A stretch of 48,672 bases of DNA, taken from Fibrobacter sp. UWH6 (GTDB taxonomy: Bacteria > Fibrobacterota > Fibrobacteria > Fibrobacterales > Fibrobacteraceae). The DNA lies in contig NZ_FRAX01000022.1 of NCBI RefSeq assembly GCF_900142465.1, forward strand, positions 1-48,672, written 5' to 3'. Below are positions 23,559 to 33,507 of this stretch, piece after piece (position 1 is the first letter of the stretch; each line of letters opens with the position of its first letter). Under the pieces are notes generated by a model. That model had not been told where the DNA came from and did not search any database. It was given only the letters and a program-made list of their open reading frames with translations. The position numbers were made by a program, and so were the translations under genes.

Positions 23559-26500
23559 CTAGAGCCCGAATTCTAGGCCAAGCTTGTTGACTTTTCCACG
23601 GCGCACGCCCCAGAGCTTGTCGCGGGTCTGATGCATGGTGGTCTTGCCGTTTACGATAATCTTCAGTTCCAGTCGGGCGATATACACACCGGTTCCCACG
23701 AGGCGGCCGTTGTTGGAGCGCATGTTCCAGGCCAGGAAGATCTTGCCCTTGTTCTTCATGCAGCCTTCTTCGCCATAGATTTCCTTGTCGGAGCACTTGA
23801 TGGACTTGGAAGTTCCGCCCACATATTCGCCATACTGGCTGTAGTAACGTGTACGGTAGAAGAGTTCTATGGCGTCGTCTGCAATCAGGGACTTGGAACC
23901 GTTGCGGAATTCTTCGATGTTGTATTCGTTCAGGGTGCCGTCCTTGATGGCGTCAATGACGGTCTGGCTGACTCCGGCCTGCTTCAATTTTTCATCAAGT
24001 AGACCTGCCCTGATCGAGTTGAACAAATCCGTCTGGGTGGTGGTCGAAATGGAACTGATTTCGGTCAGGGTGTCCCTGCTGGCTTCAATATTGTCTTCGG
24101 TCAGTTTGGCTATGATGCCCTTTTCTTCTGCTGTTAGGGCGGACTGGTAATTGCTTTCGTTGATAGTACCTTCCATGATGGCGATGACGGTGGCTTCGCT
24201 AAAGCCGAAGTTTTCGCCAACCACTCCGGTTCTGATATCGGCAAAGACCTGCGTCAGGGCTTCTTCTTCGCTGATGCATATATATGTCGTATCGTAGGTC
24301 GTGGTGCTTCCCAGCTGAGATTCTATGAATGCGTCCAGCGAGTTGATGTCCTTCTGGGTTTCTTCCAACATGATCTTGGAAATGTCGTAGTCAATGAGGC
24401 TGCCCTGAACACCGAGGGAGTCGCCGATCTGCTGAGCGTCCTGGGTAGTGTTGGTGATCAGCAGGCTCTGTGTGACGGTATCCTTCTTGATGATGCCGTA
24501 GGGGTCATCGCCGATAGAAATGACTCCCGGACTTTCGTTGGTCAGTTCCTGGTCGCCAGTGATGGTTACCCAGGCGTTGTCCTTGTGGGGAGCGTTGCCA
24601 ACAAGGTCGATGGTCTCGTTTGCGGAACCGTTTCCGGGGACAAAGCGGATCAGGTCTCCATTGTTGGGCAATACGGCGTCCTGTGTGGTCGAACTATAAA
24701 CCAGGGTCATGGTATTGCCGCTACCGGATTGCAGTACCGGGGTTTCGGGATTCTCGTTGATGCCACCGCGCATGCAGATAAATTCAAACATGGTGGCGAA
24801 CTGAATACGGGAATCGTCTGAGATGGCTTCGCTGAAAGTCAGTGCCAGGTGGCGGTTACCATCGTTGCTCTTGGACTTCACGGCACTTACGATAATGGGG
24901 CCCATGCCGTCGCTGATGGGTTCGTTTTCCTTGTAGAACTGACTTGTCTTTCCATTGTCCTTGTAGGTGAACCAGTTGTTCAGGGAACCTGTGTAGATAT
25001 TGGTTGCACCTCCGGTGAACTGGCGGCTACCGAAACCACACTTGGCATCGGTGCATTTTTCAACATCGATATCTTCGGCGGTCAGGACGATGGTATTGTT
25101 GTTGATGAGTCTGAACTTGTCGGTTGCCATAAAGGCTTCGCCAAATTCAAACTGAATGGAATCCAGACGGCTCTTGTCAGAAAGGCTTCTGTCGAACTGT
25201 GCATATAGGCTGTCGGCTCGACCGTCACCGTTTCTGTCAAAAATGGTTGCTGTAACGATCTGCGGAATTGGCGGATCGGCAAAATTCAATTTTGTCCAGG
25301 CAGAAGAACCTGCTGCTGCGCCCTTGATGGTAAGTGTTGCTCCGGTAACAGGGGCGTTGGCGTGTACGTAGAAGGTGGCTCTGCCGTTGGAATCCAGGTT
25401 GACGGAAGTAATCTTCTTTCCGCCGATGGTATCAAGAATGTCGATGTTTACGTCAGAGAAGGACAGGTTGATCTTTCTGTTATAATTATTGACTGTAGCC
25501 CATTCTTCAAAGAAGGTGATGTTGACCTGGTAGGTGGCGTAAGCCCATTCGCCGATCTGAGTGGTGTCGCCAGAAACGGCCGTGCCGAGGACTGTCCAGT
25601 CTTCCTTTGCGAATGCTACGCTGGGGAGGTCGTAGGCAGGGACGGTAATTTCGACCTTTGTAGTCTGGCTGGGATCGGACTTCAGGGTGATTTCCAGGAA
25701 GTAGTGGCCCGGAGCCAGGGCGCCGTTAGCCTTGATGGCTTCTACGTTGACGCTGAATGTAGAGTCGCTGGTAATGTTGAGGCCTTCGTAATGCAAGCCC
25801 ACATCAAGAATCTGGGGTTCAGAAAGATTGCCGCCGGTAAGCTTGAATGTGGAAGCGCCGCCTGTAGTATCCGTTTCTGTAGAGTTGGCGTCATAACCGC
25901 AGGAAAGCTTGTTCTTCTTATTGACCTGCCAGACTTTGTAATTGGTTTCATCACCCAGGGGGATGGACGTTACGAAAATGGAGGCGTCCACCTGCAGGTC
26001 GATGGATGTACGCATACGGAAATTAGAAGAACTGGTATGGCGTTCCACATAGAAAATATGGAAGTCATAGGTAGTTCCTTCGACAAGTCCCATGGTGTCC
26101 AGGTCTACGGCACCTGCAACCTGTCGGTGCTGGCCACCGATATCTACTGCCAGGCGGTTGTCGATAAAGACCCACACGTCGTCATCGCCGTAGAAGTCGA
26201 AGTACTGACCGGGAACGTATTCAAAGGTGGCTTGGATCTTGACGGCGAAACCGAAGTTATGCTTCTGGCCGTTGCCTAGCTGGTCAAAGTAGGGATTCTT
26301 GACGGTCTTGGCGTCATCCAGGAATTCAAAGTCGTCTACAAGGAACATGCCGCCCTTGGTGGCGTCATTTCCTTCGGAAACATTGTCAGAGGAAACTTCG
26401 GCCAGCCAGAAACCTTCCTTGTCCATAGAGATGTAAATGTCGCGGCAGGTCATGTTGGTGTACTGGGTGCCGGCGGCATCGGTAGCCACCACTTCGGGCA

Positions 26501-27518
26501 GGAACCAGTTTGCCAGGTGGGTGGTAATCTTGCAGTCTCCAGGGAACGGATCTGCGGGAACGGGAACGCCGTTGGGACCCAGATTCTTCTGGACCATGCC
26601 TCCCATATATCCCTTGTTGTTGTTGGATCCGCCACAACCGCCAGAACCGAAGTCGGCGCTGACACCGTTGGCGGGGTCGCCGTTCTTGCCGGGATCGTCA
26701 CCGTCGCCCTTGTCGCCATGAAGCCAGTCAAATACGGTAACGGGGAATTTCTTGAGGGGGCAGTCTCCTAGGACGCCGGGGTACTTGGAGAATAAGGCGG
26801 GAACGTCTGCCTTGTAACCCTGCACCCAGATGGTGTCGGAAATGCTGGCGATGGAATCCAGGGAGATTTCGCTGGCGATGGTCGGTTCGGTGATGGTGAC
26901 GCCTTCTGCGCCTACATAGTTACGACCGACAGTCTGTTTGAAGTAAACCTTGAGTCCATTTTCGGGAGTTTTGACCGATGCGGCGAACCAGCCACAATAA
27001 TTCTTGATGGGCTGCATGATGCCCACGGAGTCGCCGTTCATGAAGAGGATGGCGTTGGTGTTGCTCCAGGGGGTAAAGAAGGCGATCGTCTTTCGGCTGC
27101 CGGGTTCTTCGAGAGTCAGCTTGCCGTCTTTGCCGAGTGTGGCTGTTGCTGAAGTGGCTCCGTCCTTGAAGAGGTCCGCGCCCCTGATGGTGACGTTTCT
27201 GCGCTGGACTGTCAGGGGAGTATTGCAGTTCCTGTTGGTGTATAAATTGATGGTGACGTTCTTGGCATCCACTGTAGAGAAAGAAATGCCATTGGCGAGG
27301 CTTGTACATCTCGTGAGATTGTTTCTGCCTGAAGTAACGGTGTAATAGAGATTTCCGTCGGCGTATTCCACGTCAGCGGTGTAATCTGCGGCGAACGCTG
27401 CGGCCGAAAGGCCCAAGACTAACCCTGCCTGTGCGATCGCACGAAGGGGTTTAAATTTGTTAAACGAAACAAGGGAAGGCAACTTCCTTGCCTTCTCAAG
27501 AAGTACTCTACACACCAT
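23559..27518 (-). CDS. Fibro-slime domain surface protein A
   Basis: A 1319-residue secreted protein. It has a long signal peptide ending AAAFA-ADYT (~43 residues), an N-terminal module ending in the FFTPWSNTNAILFMNGD..YCGWF motif, then LGDCPLKKFPVTVFDW. The fibro-slime (PA14-like) region is centred on FDFYGDDDVWVFIDNRLAVD with IGGQH (~435-462). Several beta-rich Ig-like segments follow, with a DRNGDGRAD calcium-type loop near residue 760, then a helical region (~1040-1230). The C-terminal tail (IFLAWNMRSNNGRLVGTGVYIARLEL) resembles FlgD-like tails of type IX-secreted proteins. Fibro-slime proteins of Fibrobacter are linked to cellulose adhesion. AAGGAG lies upstream of the ATG. Paralogue of the genes on both sides. 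Confidence 0.88.
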   Translation of the reverse strand: MVCRVLLEKARKLPSLVSFNKFKPLRAIAQAGLVLGLSAAAFAADYTADVEYADGNLYYTVTSGRNNLTRCTSLANGISFSTVDAKNVTINLYTNRNCNTPLTVQRRNVTIRGADLFKDGATSATATLGKDGKLTLEEPGSRKTIAFFTPWSNTNAILFMNGDSVGIMQPIKNYCGWFAASVKTPENGLKVYFKQTVGRNYVGAEGVTITEPTIASEISLDSIASISDTIWVQGYKADVPALFSKYPGVLGDCPLKKFPVTVFDWLHGDKGDGDDPGKNGDPANGVSADFGSGGCGGSNNNKGYMGGMVQKNLGPNGVPVPADPFPGDCKITTHLANWFLPEVVATDAAGTQYTNMTCRDIYISMDKEGFWLAEVSSDNVSEGNDATKGGMFLVDDFEFLDDAKTVKNPYFDQLGNGQKHNFGFAVKIQATFEYVPGQYFDFYGDDDVWVFIDNRLAVDIGGQHRQVAGAVDLDTMGLVEGTTYDFHIFYVERHTSSSNFRMRTSIDLQVDASIFVTSIPLGDETNYKVWQVNKKNKLSCGYDANSTETDTTGGASTFKLTGGNLSEPQILDVGLHYEGLNITSDSTFSVNVEAIKANGALAPGHYFLEITLKSDPSQTTKVEITVPAYDLPSVAFAKEDWTVLGTAVSGDTTQIGEWAYATYQVNITFFEEWATVNNYNRKINLSFSDVNIDILDTIGGKKITSVNLDSNGRATFYVHANAPVTGATLTIKGAAAGSSAWTKLNFADPPIPQIVTATIFDRNGDGRADSLYAQFDRSLSDKSRLDSIQFEFGEAFMATDKFRLINNNTIVLTAEDIDVEKCTDAKCGFGSRQFTGGATNIYTGSLNNWFTYKDNGKTSQFYKENEPISDGMGPIIVSAVKSKSNDGNRHLALTFSEAISDDSRIQFATMFEFICMRGGINENPETPVLQSGSGNTMTLVYSSTTQDAVLPNNGDLIRFVPGNGSANETIDLVGNAPHKDNAWVTITGDQELTNESPGVISIGDDPYGIIKKDTVTQSLLITNTTQDAQQIGDSLGVQGSLIDYDISKIMLEETQKDINSLDAFIESQLGSTTTYDTTYICISEEEALTQVFADIRTGVVGENFGFSEATVIAIMEGTINESNYQSALTAEEKGIIAKLTEDNIEASRDTLTEISSISTTTQTDLFNSIRAGLLDEKLKQAGVSQTVIDAIKDGTLNEYNIEEFRNGSKSLIADDAIELFYRTRYYSQYGEYVGGTSKSIKCSDKEIYGEEGCMKNKGKIFLAWNMRSNNGRLVGTGVYIARLELKIIVNGKTTMHQTRDKLWGVRRGKVNKLGLEFGL

Positions 27519-27672
27519 CCAATCTCTCCTTAGTGAGGCTCGCTACACCAAACGAGTCTCTAGGTCTCCGTAGAAATAAATTATTCCTGATTGGAATGCA
27601 ACAAGTAAAGAGTGCGTTTTTGTAAAAATACCGGAGAAAACTTTTTTTGAGGCCTTTTTGGGGGAGTTCGTT

Positions 27673-27703
27673 CCAAAAAAAATCCCCCTTTGGCAGGGGG
27701 ATT
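27673..27703 (-). terminator. Terminator of fibro-slime gene B
   Basis: A perfect 8-bp stem, AATCCCCC (27681-27688) with GGGGGATT (27696-27703), is followed on the minus strand by eight T bases (A-run 27673-27680). It insulates the two fibro-slime genes, so they are separate units. Confidence 0.9.
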
Positions 27704-27732
27704 CCGTGTAAGAATTTTTTAGAACAGTCTAA

Positions 27733-30700
27733 TTAGAGACCAAGGTCAATGGCGTTAACCTGACCGCGACGGACGCCCCAGAGGAAGTCCTGGGTCTTGT
27801 CGGTAATGGTCTTGGTGTTTACCTTGATCTTGATTTCCAGACGGGCGATGTAGACACCGGTTGCGGCGAGTCTTCCGTTGTCTGCGCGCATGTTCCAGGC
27901 CAGGAACAGCTTGCCGTCGGAATCCAGGCAGTTCTTGCGTCCGCCATCCTTGAAGATGTCGTCGTTACAGGTCAGTCTGCCGGTCTGACCGCTAACATAG
28001 TGGCCAAGGCTGGTGTAGTAGAAGGTCTTGTAAGTCAGCACGGTGCTTTCTGCAACGGTAGAGACGATGTTCTTGATGTCGGCTTCGGTACCGCTGGAGT
28101 AGTAGTGCAGATTTTCGACATTCAGAAGACCGTTTTCGTAAGCGTCTACGATGACTTCGCTGAGGTCAAATCTGTCCTTGGCTTCACCGATGCTCATGGT
28201 ACCGTTTGCGACGGCGGCGATGATTTCATCGATGGTGTAGGTCTTGTCGGCGTTAGCGGGATCGTTTGCTGCCTTCTTGTCTACGTAGCTGGGAGTGCTC
28301 TGAACGGCCTTCACAATTTCGGCAATCTCATTTTCTACCAACTGTGCCATGTCCAGGTCTCCCAGGTAATGACCCTGTGTGCCGTAAACTGCGGCGACCT
28401 GCTCTGCGCTCATGGCCTGTTCGCTAACGACCAGCTTCGGAACCGTGGCGTTGGGGTTGGTAATGATTTCCTTTGCGCTCTCGAAATTCTCTGCGGCAGG
28501 ATCCAGGGCCACAACCTTCGGGCTGGTAACGGTAACCTTCTGCTCGCCGGTGATTCGTACCCAGGGGTTTCCTTCGTGGGGGAGAATTCCGATTAGGTCG
28601 TGAGCCTGTCCGCCCATAGAGGGAACCGTGAACCTGATGGAGTCGCCTACGGCAGGGACGATATCCTGTGTGCTACCCTTGGAGAATACAAGACTCCACT
28701 GGTTGGGCTGTCCTGCGCCGATTCTTCCGGGGGTCTTTACTACAGTATGAAGAACCTTGTCCTTCCAGCAGTGGAAACTGAACAAATCAATGTTTGCGTT
28801 TTCCTCGTTGACGCCTTCACTGAAGGACAGTCTCAGGAACGTATTACCGTCGCTCATGTATTCAATTTCAGCGGCGACGATAACAGGACCGACTCTGTCG
28901 TACAGGATGCCTTCCACAGGGAAGTAGGACTGCTTGCCGGATTCGTCAGTGTAGGTGTAGTAAACGGTAATCTTTCCGTTGTAGGGAGCCATTGCACCGC
29001 CGGTATAGATCGAGGTGCTGAATCCCGAACCACTTGCAACGACATAGGCGAAATCTTCACCGTCGTTGTAGACTGCCTTGTAGGGGGTATCGAAATTGCT
29101 ACCGAATACGAACTTCAGGGAATCCAGAACGCTCTGGCCGCCGAGGGCCTTGTTGAAGTGAAGCCAGATGCTGTCAGCGCGTCCATCGCCATTTCTGTCG
29201 TAGATGAATGCGGAATCAATCTGCGGAACAGGCGGGACTGCAATGTTGATGTTTGTCCAGTCTACAGAAGCGTTCTTGGCGCCTGCACTCTTGATTGTCA
29301 AGGTGGCGTTAATCACTTCGTCCTGGGCCTTGATATAGAAGCTGGCATGGCCTGCTACCAGGACCACTTCGTCAATGATGTTGCCCAGGGAGTCGCATGC
29401 GATCAGGTTCGGGTTAGTAGAAATGATGGATACTGCGATACCGCTATAGATAGTAGCCCATTCTTCTGCATACATGATGTTGACGGGGTAGGAGCGTCCT
29501 GCCCACATACGTTCAGTACGGTCGAGGTTAACAGGGAGAGTATCGCTGGAAACGTCGCGGGAGATCTCGTTACCGAATGCGTGCCAGTACTGGGTGTAGC
29601 AAGTGGAGTCCATTGTGGAATCTGCCGTTTCGCTGATGTTGGCGACACAGTAGCTAGAATCCTTGACGCTTGCGTATGCCAGGTTGGGCAGTTCGTAGGG
29701 ATCCACGGTAAAGTAGACGTCCTTGTACTGGTCGGGACTGTCGCGGAGGGCTACGCGTACGTAGTAGGTTCCCGGCGGTAGACTCTGTGCAAAGCCGATC
29801 GCCTGCAGGTCAATGGTAAGCATGGTATAGTCATTGGTGACCTTGATACCGCTATAGTAGGCGGAATCAAGCTTGGAGAGGGCGATGCCTCCCTTGGCCA
29901 GACTCTTACCGAACAAGGTGAATGTTGAGGGGCCGAGAGTGGTGTCGCGAAGTTCGGGGCTTGTAGAGAAGTCGCAGGCCAGGGCGGTCTTACGGACAAT
30001 CTGCCAAACTTCCTTCTGGATAACCTTTTCGCCACCGGGAATGTCCTTCAGGAACATGCTGGCGTCAGTCTTCAGGTCGATAGACGTACGCATCTTGAAG
30101 TTGGATTCATCCTTGTGACGTTCTGCGTAGAAAATGTGGAACGGGTAGGTTTCGCCAGGAATCAGGGGGTCGCCTGTATCCTGTCCGATGGTATCCAGCT
30201 TTACAGAACCGCTAACCTGGTGATGTTGGCCGCCGATATCCACCACAAGCTTGTTGTTGATGAAAACCCACACATCGTCATCGCCGTAGAATTCAAAGTA
30301 CTGGCCCCTTACATATTCAAACTGGGCCTGGATCTTCATGGTAAAGCCATAGTTGTGGGTACCGATATTTTCGCCACCGTTGATCCAGTCGAAGTTGGGG
30401 TTGGGAACAGTTCCTGCCTCATCCAGGAATTTGAAGTCATCCAGGAAGAAGAGACCCTTTTCGGGGCTTTCCAGGTTCTTCTGACCCAGCCAGAAACCCT
30501 TGTTGTCCAGAGTCAGTTCCAGATCACGGCAAGTGGCGTTGGTGTACTGGTTGCCGGCGGCATCGGTTGCCAAGACTTCGGGCAGGAACCAGTAATCAAG
30601 GTGATCCGTAATTTCGCATTCCTTGGGGAAGTTCTTTGCCCTGACAGGAACTCCGTTGGGGCCAAGTTCCCTTTCGACCATGCCCAGGCGGGCCTTGTAG

Positions 30701-31620
30701 GCGTTGTCTTCGCCCTTACATCCGCCGGTACCGAAGTCCTGGCTTGTAGTGCCTGCCTGTGCGATTGCGTTCTTTTCATCACCCTGGTCGCCGTGGAGCC
30801 AGTCGAACATCATGACGGGCAGTTTCTTTACAGGGCAGTCGCCGAGAATTTCGGGGAATGCGGTAGAAATCTCGGGTTCGCCATACTGGTTGGCCACGAT
30901 CCAGAGTTCCTTGCCGATGGCCAGTGCGGAGTCCAGCTTGATTTCGTCTTCGATGTCGATGGGTTCCTTGATGGGACCGTTCTTGCCGATGTACATGTCG
31001 CCGATAGTCTGCTTGAAGGAGACGTAGACATTCTTGGGAACAATTCTAAGGGTATCTTCGAACCATCCGCAGTAGGTTTCGCGGATGGGAGTCATGGAGT
31101 AGTCCTTGCCGTTGAGGGTCATGAGAGCCGTGGTGTTGTTCCAGGAGGGGAGCAGCCTAATAATGACCGTGGCGGAATCGGGTACCACGTATTCGTCGGG
31201 AATGCCCGGCAGAATTTCAAGAGAACCCTGACTCAGCTTGAGCCAGACTTCGTAAACGGGCTGATTCTTGATGGTCTGGTCATACTCCGGGAAAAGCGTA
31301 GCCAGGTAAGGCATATCCTTTTCTTCGGAAGTGAGGTACGTGCCGCACTTGTCCGTATTCTTTTCGCAGTTTAGACCGAAGCGAAGCCTGCGGAGTTCAG
31401 CCTTCCCGTCGTCAAGGCGTTCTTCGTTGAACTTGATTGTATAGGTACCGTCGCGTTCCTGGCTGACCAAGCTGTACTTCAGCTTTTCTTCGTTATCAGC
31501 ATAGTAAAGACTGTCACCCTCGTAAATGATATGGGCGATAGCGACAGTTGCCGCATTTGCAGAAATAGTAAACAGAGCCAGGCCAACCGCCAAGCTCCGG
31601 AATAGGTTCGTCAACCGCAT
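27733..31620 (-). CDS. Fibro-slime domain surface protein B
   Basis: A 1295-residue secreted paralogue of protein A. The start at 31620 (MRLTNLFRSLAVGLALFTISANA) has AAGGAG 10 bases upstream and gives a clean signal peptide; an ATG 21 codons earlier has neither. The order of parts is the same: an N-terminal module with LLPSWNNTTALMTLNG and YCGWFED, LGDCPVKKLPVMMFDWLHG, the fibro-slime core YFEFYGDDDVWVFINNKLVV with IGGQH (~439-468), Ig-like beta segments, DRNGDGRADSIW near residue ~803, a helical region, and the C-terminal FLAWNMRADNGRLAATGVYIARLEIKI..FLWGVRRGQ tail. The likely location is the cell surface by type IX-like sorting, with a role in fibre adhesion (both inferred from the family). 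Confidence 0.88.
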   Translation of the reverse strand: MRLTNLFRSLAVGLALFTISANAATVAIAHIIYEGDSLYYADNEEKLKYSLVSQERDGTYTIKFNEERLDDGKAELRRLRFGLNCEKNTDKCGTYLTSEEKDMPYLATLFPEYDQTIKNQPVYEVWLKLSQGSLEILPGIPDEYVVPDSATVIIRLLPSWNNTTALMTLNGKDYSMTPIRETYCGWFEDTLRIVPKNVYVSFKQTIGDMYIGKNGPIKEPIDIEDEIKLDSALAIGKELWIVANQYGEPEISTAFPEILGDCPVKKLPVMMFDWLHGDQGDEKNAIAQAGTTSQDFGTGGCKGEDNAYKARLGMVERELGPNGVPVRAKNFPKECEITDHLDYWFLPEVLATDAAGNQYTNATCRDLELTLDNKGFWLGQKNLESPEKGLFFLDDFKFLDEAGTVPNPNFDWINGGENIGTHNYGFTMKIQAQFEYVRGQYFEFYGDDDVWVFINNKLVVDIGGQHHQVSGSVKLDTIGQDTGDPLIPGETYPFHIFYAERHKDESNFKMRTSIDLKTDASMFLKDIPGGEKVIQKEVWQIVRKTALACDFSTSPELRDTTLGPSTFTLFGKSLAKGGIALSKLDSAYYSGIKVTNDYTMLTIDLQAIGFAQSLPPGTYYVRVALRDSPDQYKDVYFTVDPYELPNLAYASVKDSSYCVANISETADSTMDSTCYTQYWHAFGNEISRDVSSDTLPVNLDRTERMWAGRSYPVNIMYAEEWATIYSGIAVSIISTNPNLIACDSLGNIIDEVVLVAGHASFYIKAQDEVINATLTIKSAGAKNASVDWTNINIAVPPVPQIDSAFIYDRNGDGRADSIWLHFNKALGGQSVLDSLKFVFGSNFDTPYKAVYNDGEDFAYVVASGSGFSTSIYTGGAMAPYNGKITVYYTYTDESGKQSYFPVEGILYDRVGPVIVAAEIEYMSDGNTFLRLSFSEGVNEENANIDLFSFHCWKDKVLHTVVKTPGRIGAGQPNQWSLVFSKGSTQDIVPAVGDSIRFTVPSMGGQAHDLIGILPHEGNPWVRITGEQKVTVTSPKVVALDPAAENFESAKEIITNPNATVPKLVVSEQAMSAEQVAAVYGTQGHYLGDLDMAQLVENEIAEIVKAVQSTPSYVDKKAANDPANADKTYTIDEIIAAVANGTMSIGEAKDRFDLSEVIVDAYENGLLNVENLHYYSSGTEADIKNIVSTVAESTVLTYKTFYYTSLGHYVSGQTGRLTCNDDIFKDGGRKNCLDSDGKLFLAWNMRADNGRLAATGVYIARLEIKIKVNTKTITDKTQDFLWGVRRGQVNAIDLGL

Positions 31621-31926
31621 CCGTTCTCTCCTTAGAATTTCCCAAACAACAAAACCGCCACAAAAATAATTTTTTTTTAACATTACTCAAGTGCTTTTGT
31701 ATCAATAACTTGTAAAGTTTTTTTTGTAATTGGGATACGTCGGGAAGGGAGCCGCGAACTGGAATAAGACAGGCCTATAAACGCCGATTTTGAACGTTTT
31801 TTTTTCGCAAAAAAGGCATTTTTGAAAAAAACAGGTGCTTTCGGGGAGTCAAAATCCTAATTTTTATGCCGTAAAAAGAAAAGCTAACTGGAAAAAGAAC
31901 TTTAATCGAAAAATGGAGATTTCAGA
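31621..31926. other. Divergent promoter region between fibro-slime gene B and pta
   Basis: An AT-rich region with long T and A tracts (31664-31679, 31798-31814). It must carry promoters for both divergent genes, but no pair of boxes stands out. A GGAG ribosome site precedes pta (~31916). No open reading frame or RNA gene was seen. Confidence 0.4.
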
Positions 31927-33318
31927 ATGAATCGCGTATATCTCGTAGCCTCCGAAAACATGGAAGCTAAAATCAAGGAAGCAAGTGAAGCCGTAGCCGC
32001 CGCAGGCCTCAAGGTCGCCACCTACAAGCCCGCTGTAAACGGTGCCGCTGCCGCCGCCCAGATCAAGGCCGACAAGACCGCCGTCCTCATGGAAACCATC
32101 GCCGCCGACTTCCTCAAGCAGGATTTCGAAAACGTGGACCTGGTAGTGGTAGAAGGTGCCGTAGGCATGAGCCCCGTCTGCGCCCAGGCATACAACGAAG
32201 CCCTTGCAACCGCTCTCGATTCCAAGATCTATTCCGACAACGAAGATGCCGACCTGTTCTGCCCCAAGCGCCTCCTCCATTGCCCCAAGTGCATTGCCCG
32301 CGACCTGGCTGAACCCGCCGCCGAACGCAAGACCTCCCAGGCCATGTTCCGCGCAGGCCTCCTGGTGAAGGCTTCCAAGGCTGCAAAGCGCATTGTCCTG
32401 CCCGAAGGTTCCGAACCCCGTACCGTCCAGGCCGCCGTTCTCGCTGTAGAACGTAACATTGCCGTGCCTGTTCTCGTAGGTGCCAAGTCTGAAATCGAGG
32501 CTACTGCCAAGTCCGTTGGTGTAACCCTTCCCGCCAGCATCGAAATTATCGAACCTTCCGAAGCTCTCGCCGAAAAGTATGTTCCCACCCTGGTCGAACT
32601 CCGCAAGTCCAAGGGCATGACCGAAGAACAGGCCCGCGCCGCCCTCAAGGATAACGTGACCCTCGCTACCATGATGTTGAAGATGGGTGAAGTGGACGGT
32701 CTCGTTTCCGGTGCCATCCATTCTACCGCAGACACTCTCCGCCCGGCCCTCCAGATCATCAAGTGCGCTCCCGGCGTCAAGTCCGTCAGCTCCGTGTTCT
32801 TCATGTGCCTGCCCGGTCAGACTTACGTCTATGGCGACTGCGCCATCAACCTGAACCCCACCGCCGAAGAACTGGCCGGCATCGCCCTCCAGTGCGACGA
32901 TACCGCAAAGGCTTTCGGCCTTCCCAGCCGTGTGGCCATGCTCTCCTACAGCACCATCAATTCCGGTAAGGGTCCCGACGCTGACCTGGTGAAGGAAGCT
33001 ACCGCCATCGCCAAGGCTGCCCGCCCCGACATGGCTCTGGATGGCCCGCTGCAGTATGACGCCGCCACCACTCCCAGCGTTGGCTCCCTGAAGGCTCCGG
33101 GTTCCGCTGTGGCTGGCAAGGCAACCGTGTTCGTGTTCCCCGACCTGTCTGCCGGTAACATCGGCTACAAGGCCGTGCAGCGTTCTGCCCGTGGCACCAT
33201 CGCCATCGGTCCCATGCTCCAGGGCCTCGCCAAGCCGGTGAACGACCTGTCCCGTGGCGCCCTGGTGGAAGACATCGTCTATACCATCGCTCTGACTGCT
33301 GTTCAGGCCCAAGCTTAA
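31927..33318 (+). CDS. pta: Phosphate acetyltransferase
   Basis: A 463-residue enzyme converting acetyl-CoA and phosphate to acetyl phosphate, on the acetate-forming route. The C-terminal catalytic PTA_PTB domain (~140-460) is clear: [87 protein letters not shown] and [18 protein letters not shown]. The N-terminus ([28 protein letters not shown]) is a shortened P-loop/BioD-like domain of ~130 residues, much smaller than in the ~714-residue E. coli enzyme, with the Walker A loop not visible. No ackA lies nearby. Codons are extremely biased toward C-ending forms, implying very high expression. Confidence 0.94.
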   Translation: MNRVYLVASENMEAKIKEASEAVAAAGLKVATYKPAVNGAAAAAQIKADKTAVLMETIAADFLKQDFENVDLVVVEGAVGMSPVCAQAYNEALATALDSKIYSDNEDADLFCPKRLLHCPKCIARDLAEPAAERKTSQAMFRAGLLVKASKAAKRIVLPEGSEPRTVQAAVLAVERNIAVPVLVGAKSEIEATAKSVGVTLPASIEIIEPSEALAEKYVPTLVELRKSKGMTEEQARAALKDNVTLATMMLKMGEVDGLVSGAIHSTADTLRPALQIIKCAPGVKSVSSVFFMCLPGQTYVYGDCAINLNPTAEELAGIALQCDDTAKAFGLPSRVAMLSYSTINSGKGPDADLVKEATAIAKAARPDMALDGPLQYDAATTPSVGSLKAPGSAVAGKATVFVFPDLSAGNIGYKAVQRSARGTIAIGPMLQGLAKPVNDLSRGALVEDIVYTIALTAVQAQA

Positions 33319-33340
33319 AAGCTAGTTTGGCTAATGCAAA

Positions 33341-33374
33341 AAAGACTCGCTTGTCAGTAGGCGAGTCTTTTTTT
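33341..33374 (+). terminator. Terminator of pta
   Basis: A perfect 10-bp stem, AAAGACTCGC (33341-33350) with GCGAGTCTTT (33361-33370), followed by T bases. Confidence 0.88.
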
Positions 33375-33507
33375 AAGGAAAAATTTATGCAGGTTTACGC
33401 CTGTACGATTTTTCCGATTTTTTGATCCGAAGAGATAAAAAAATCGTATCTTCATTAAGGAAGAGAACAAGTTAACTAGAAGGACGAAAAATAAAAAAGG
33501 AGAACAA

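Noticed and set aside
31864-33312. 482-codon open frame opposite pta
   Set aside because: Glycine-rich antisense shadow of pta; pta itself matches a well-known family over its whole length.
33415-33446. CGATTTTTT/AAAAAATCG inverted repeat upstream of the flotillin gene
   Set aside because: Mostly A/T runs that pair by composition; too weak to call an operator or RNA structure.
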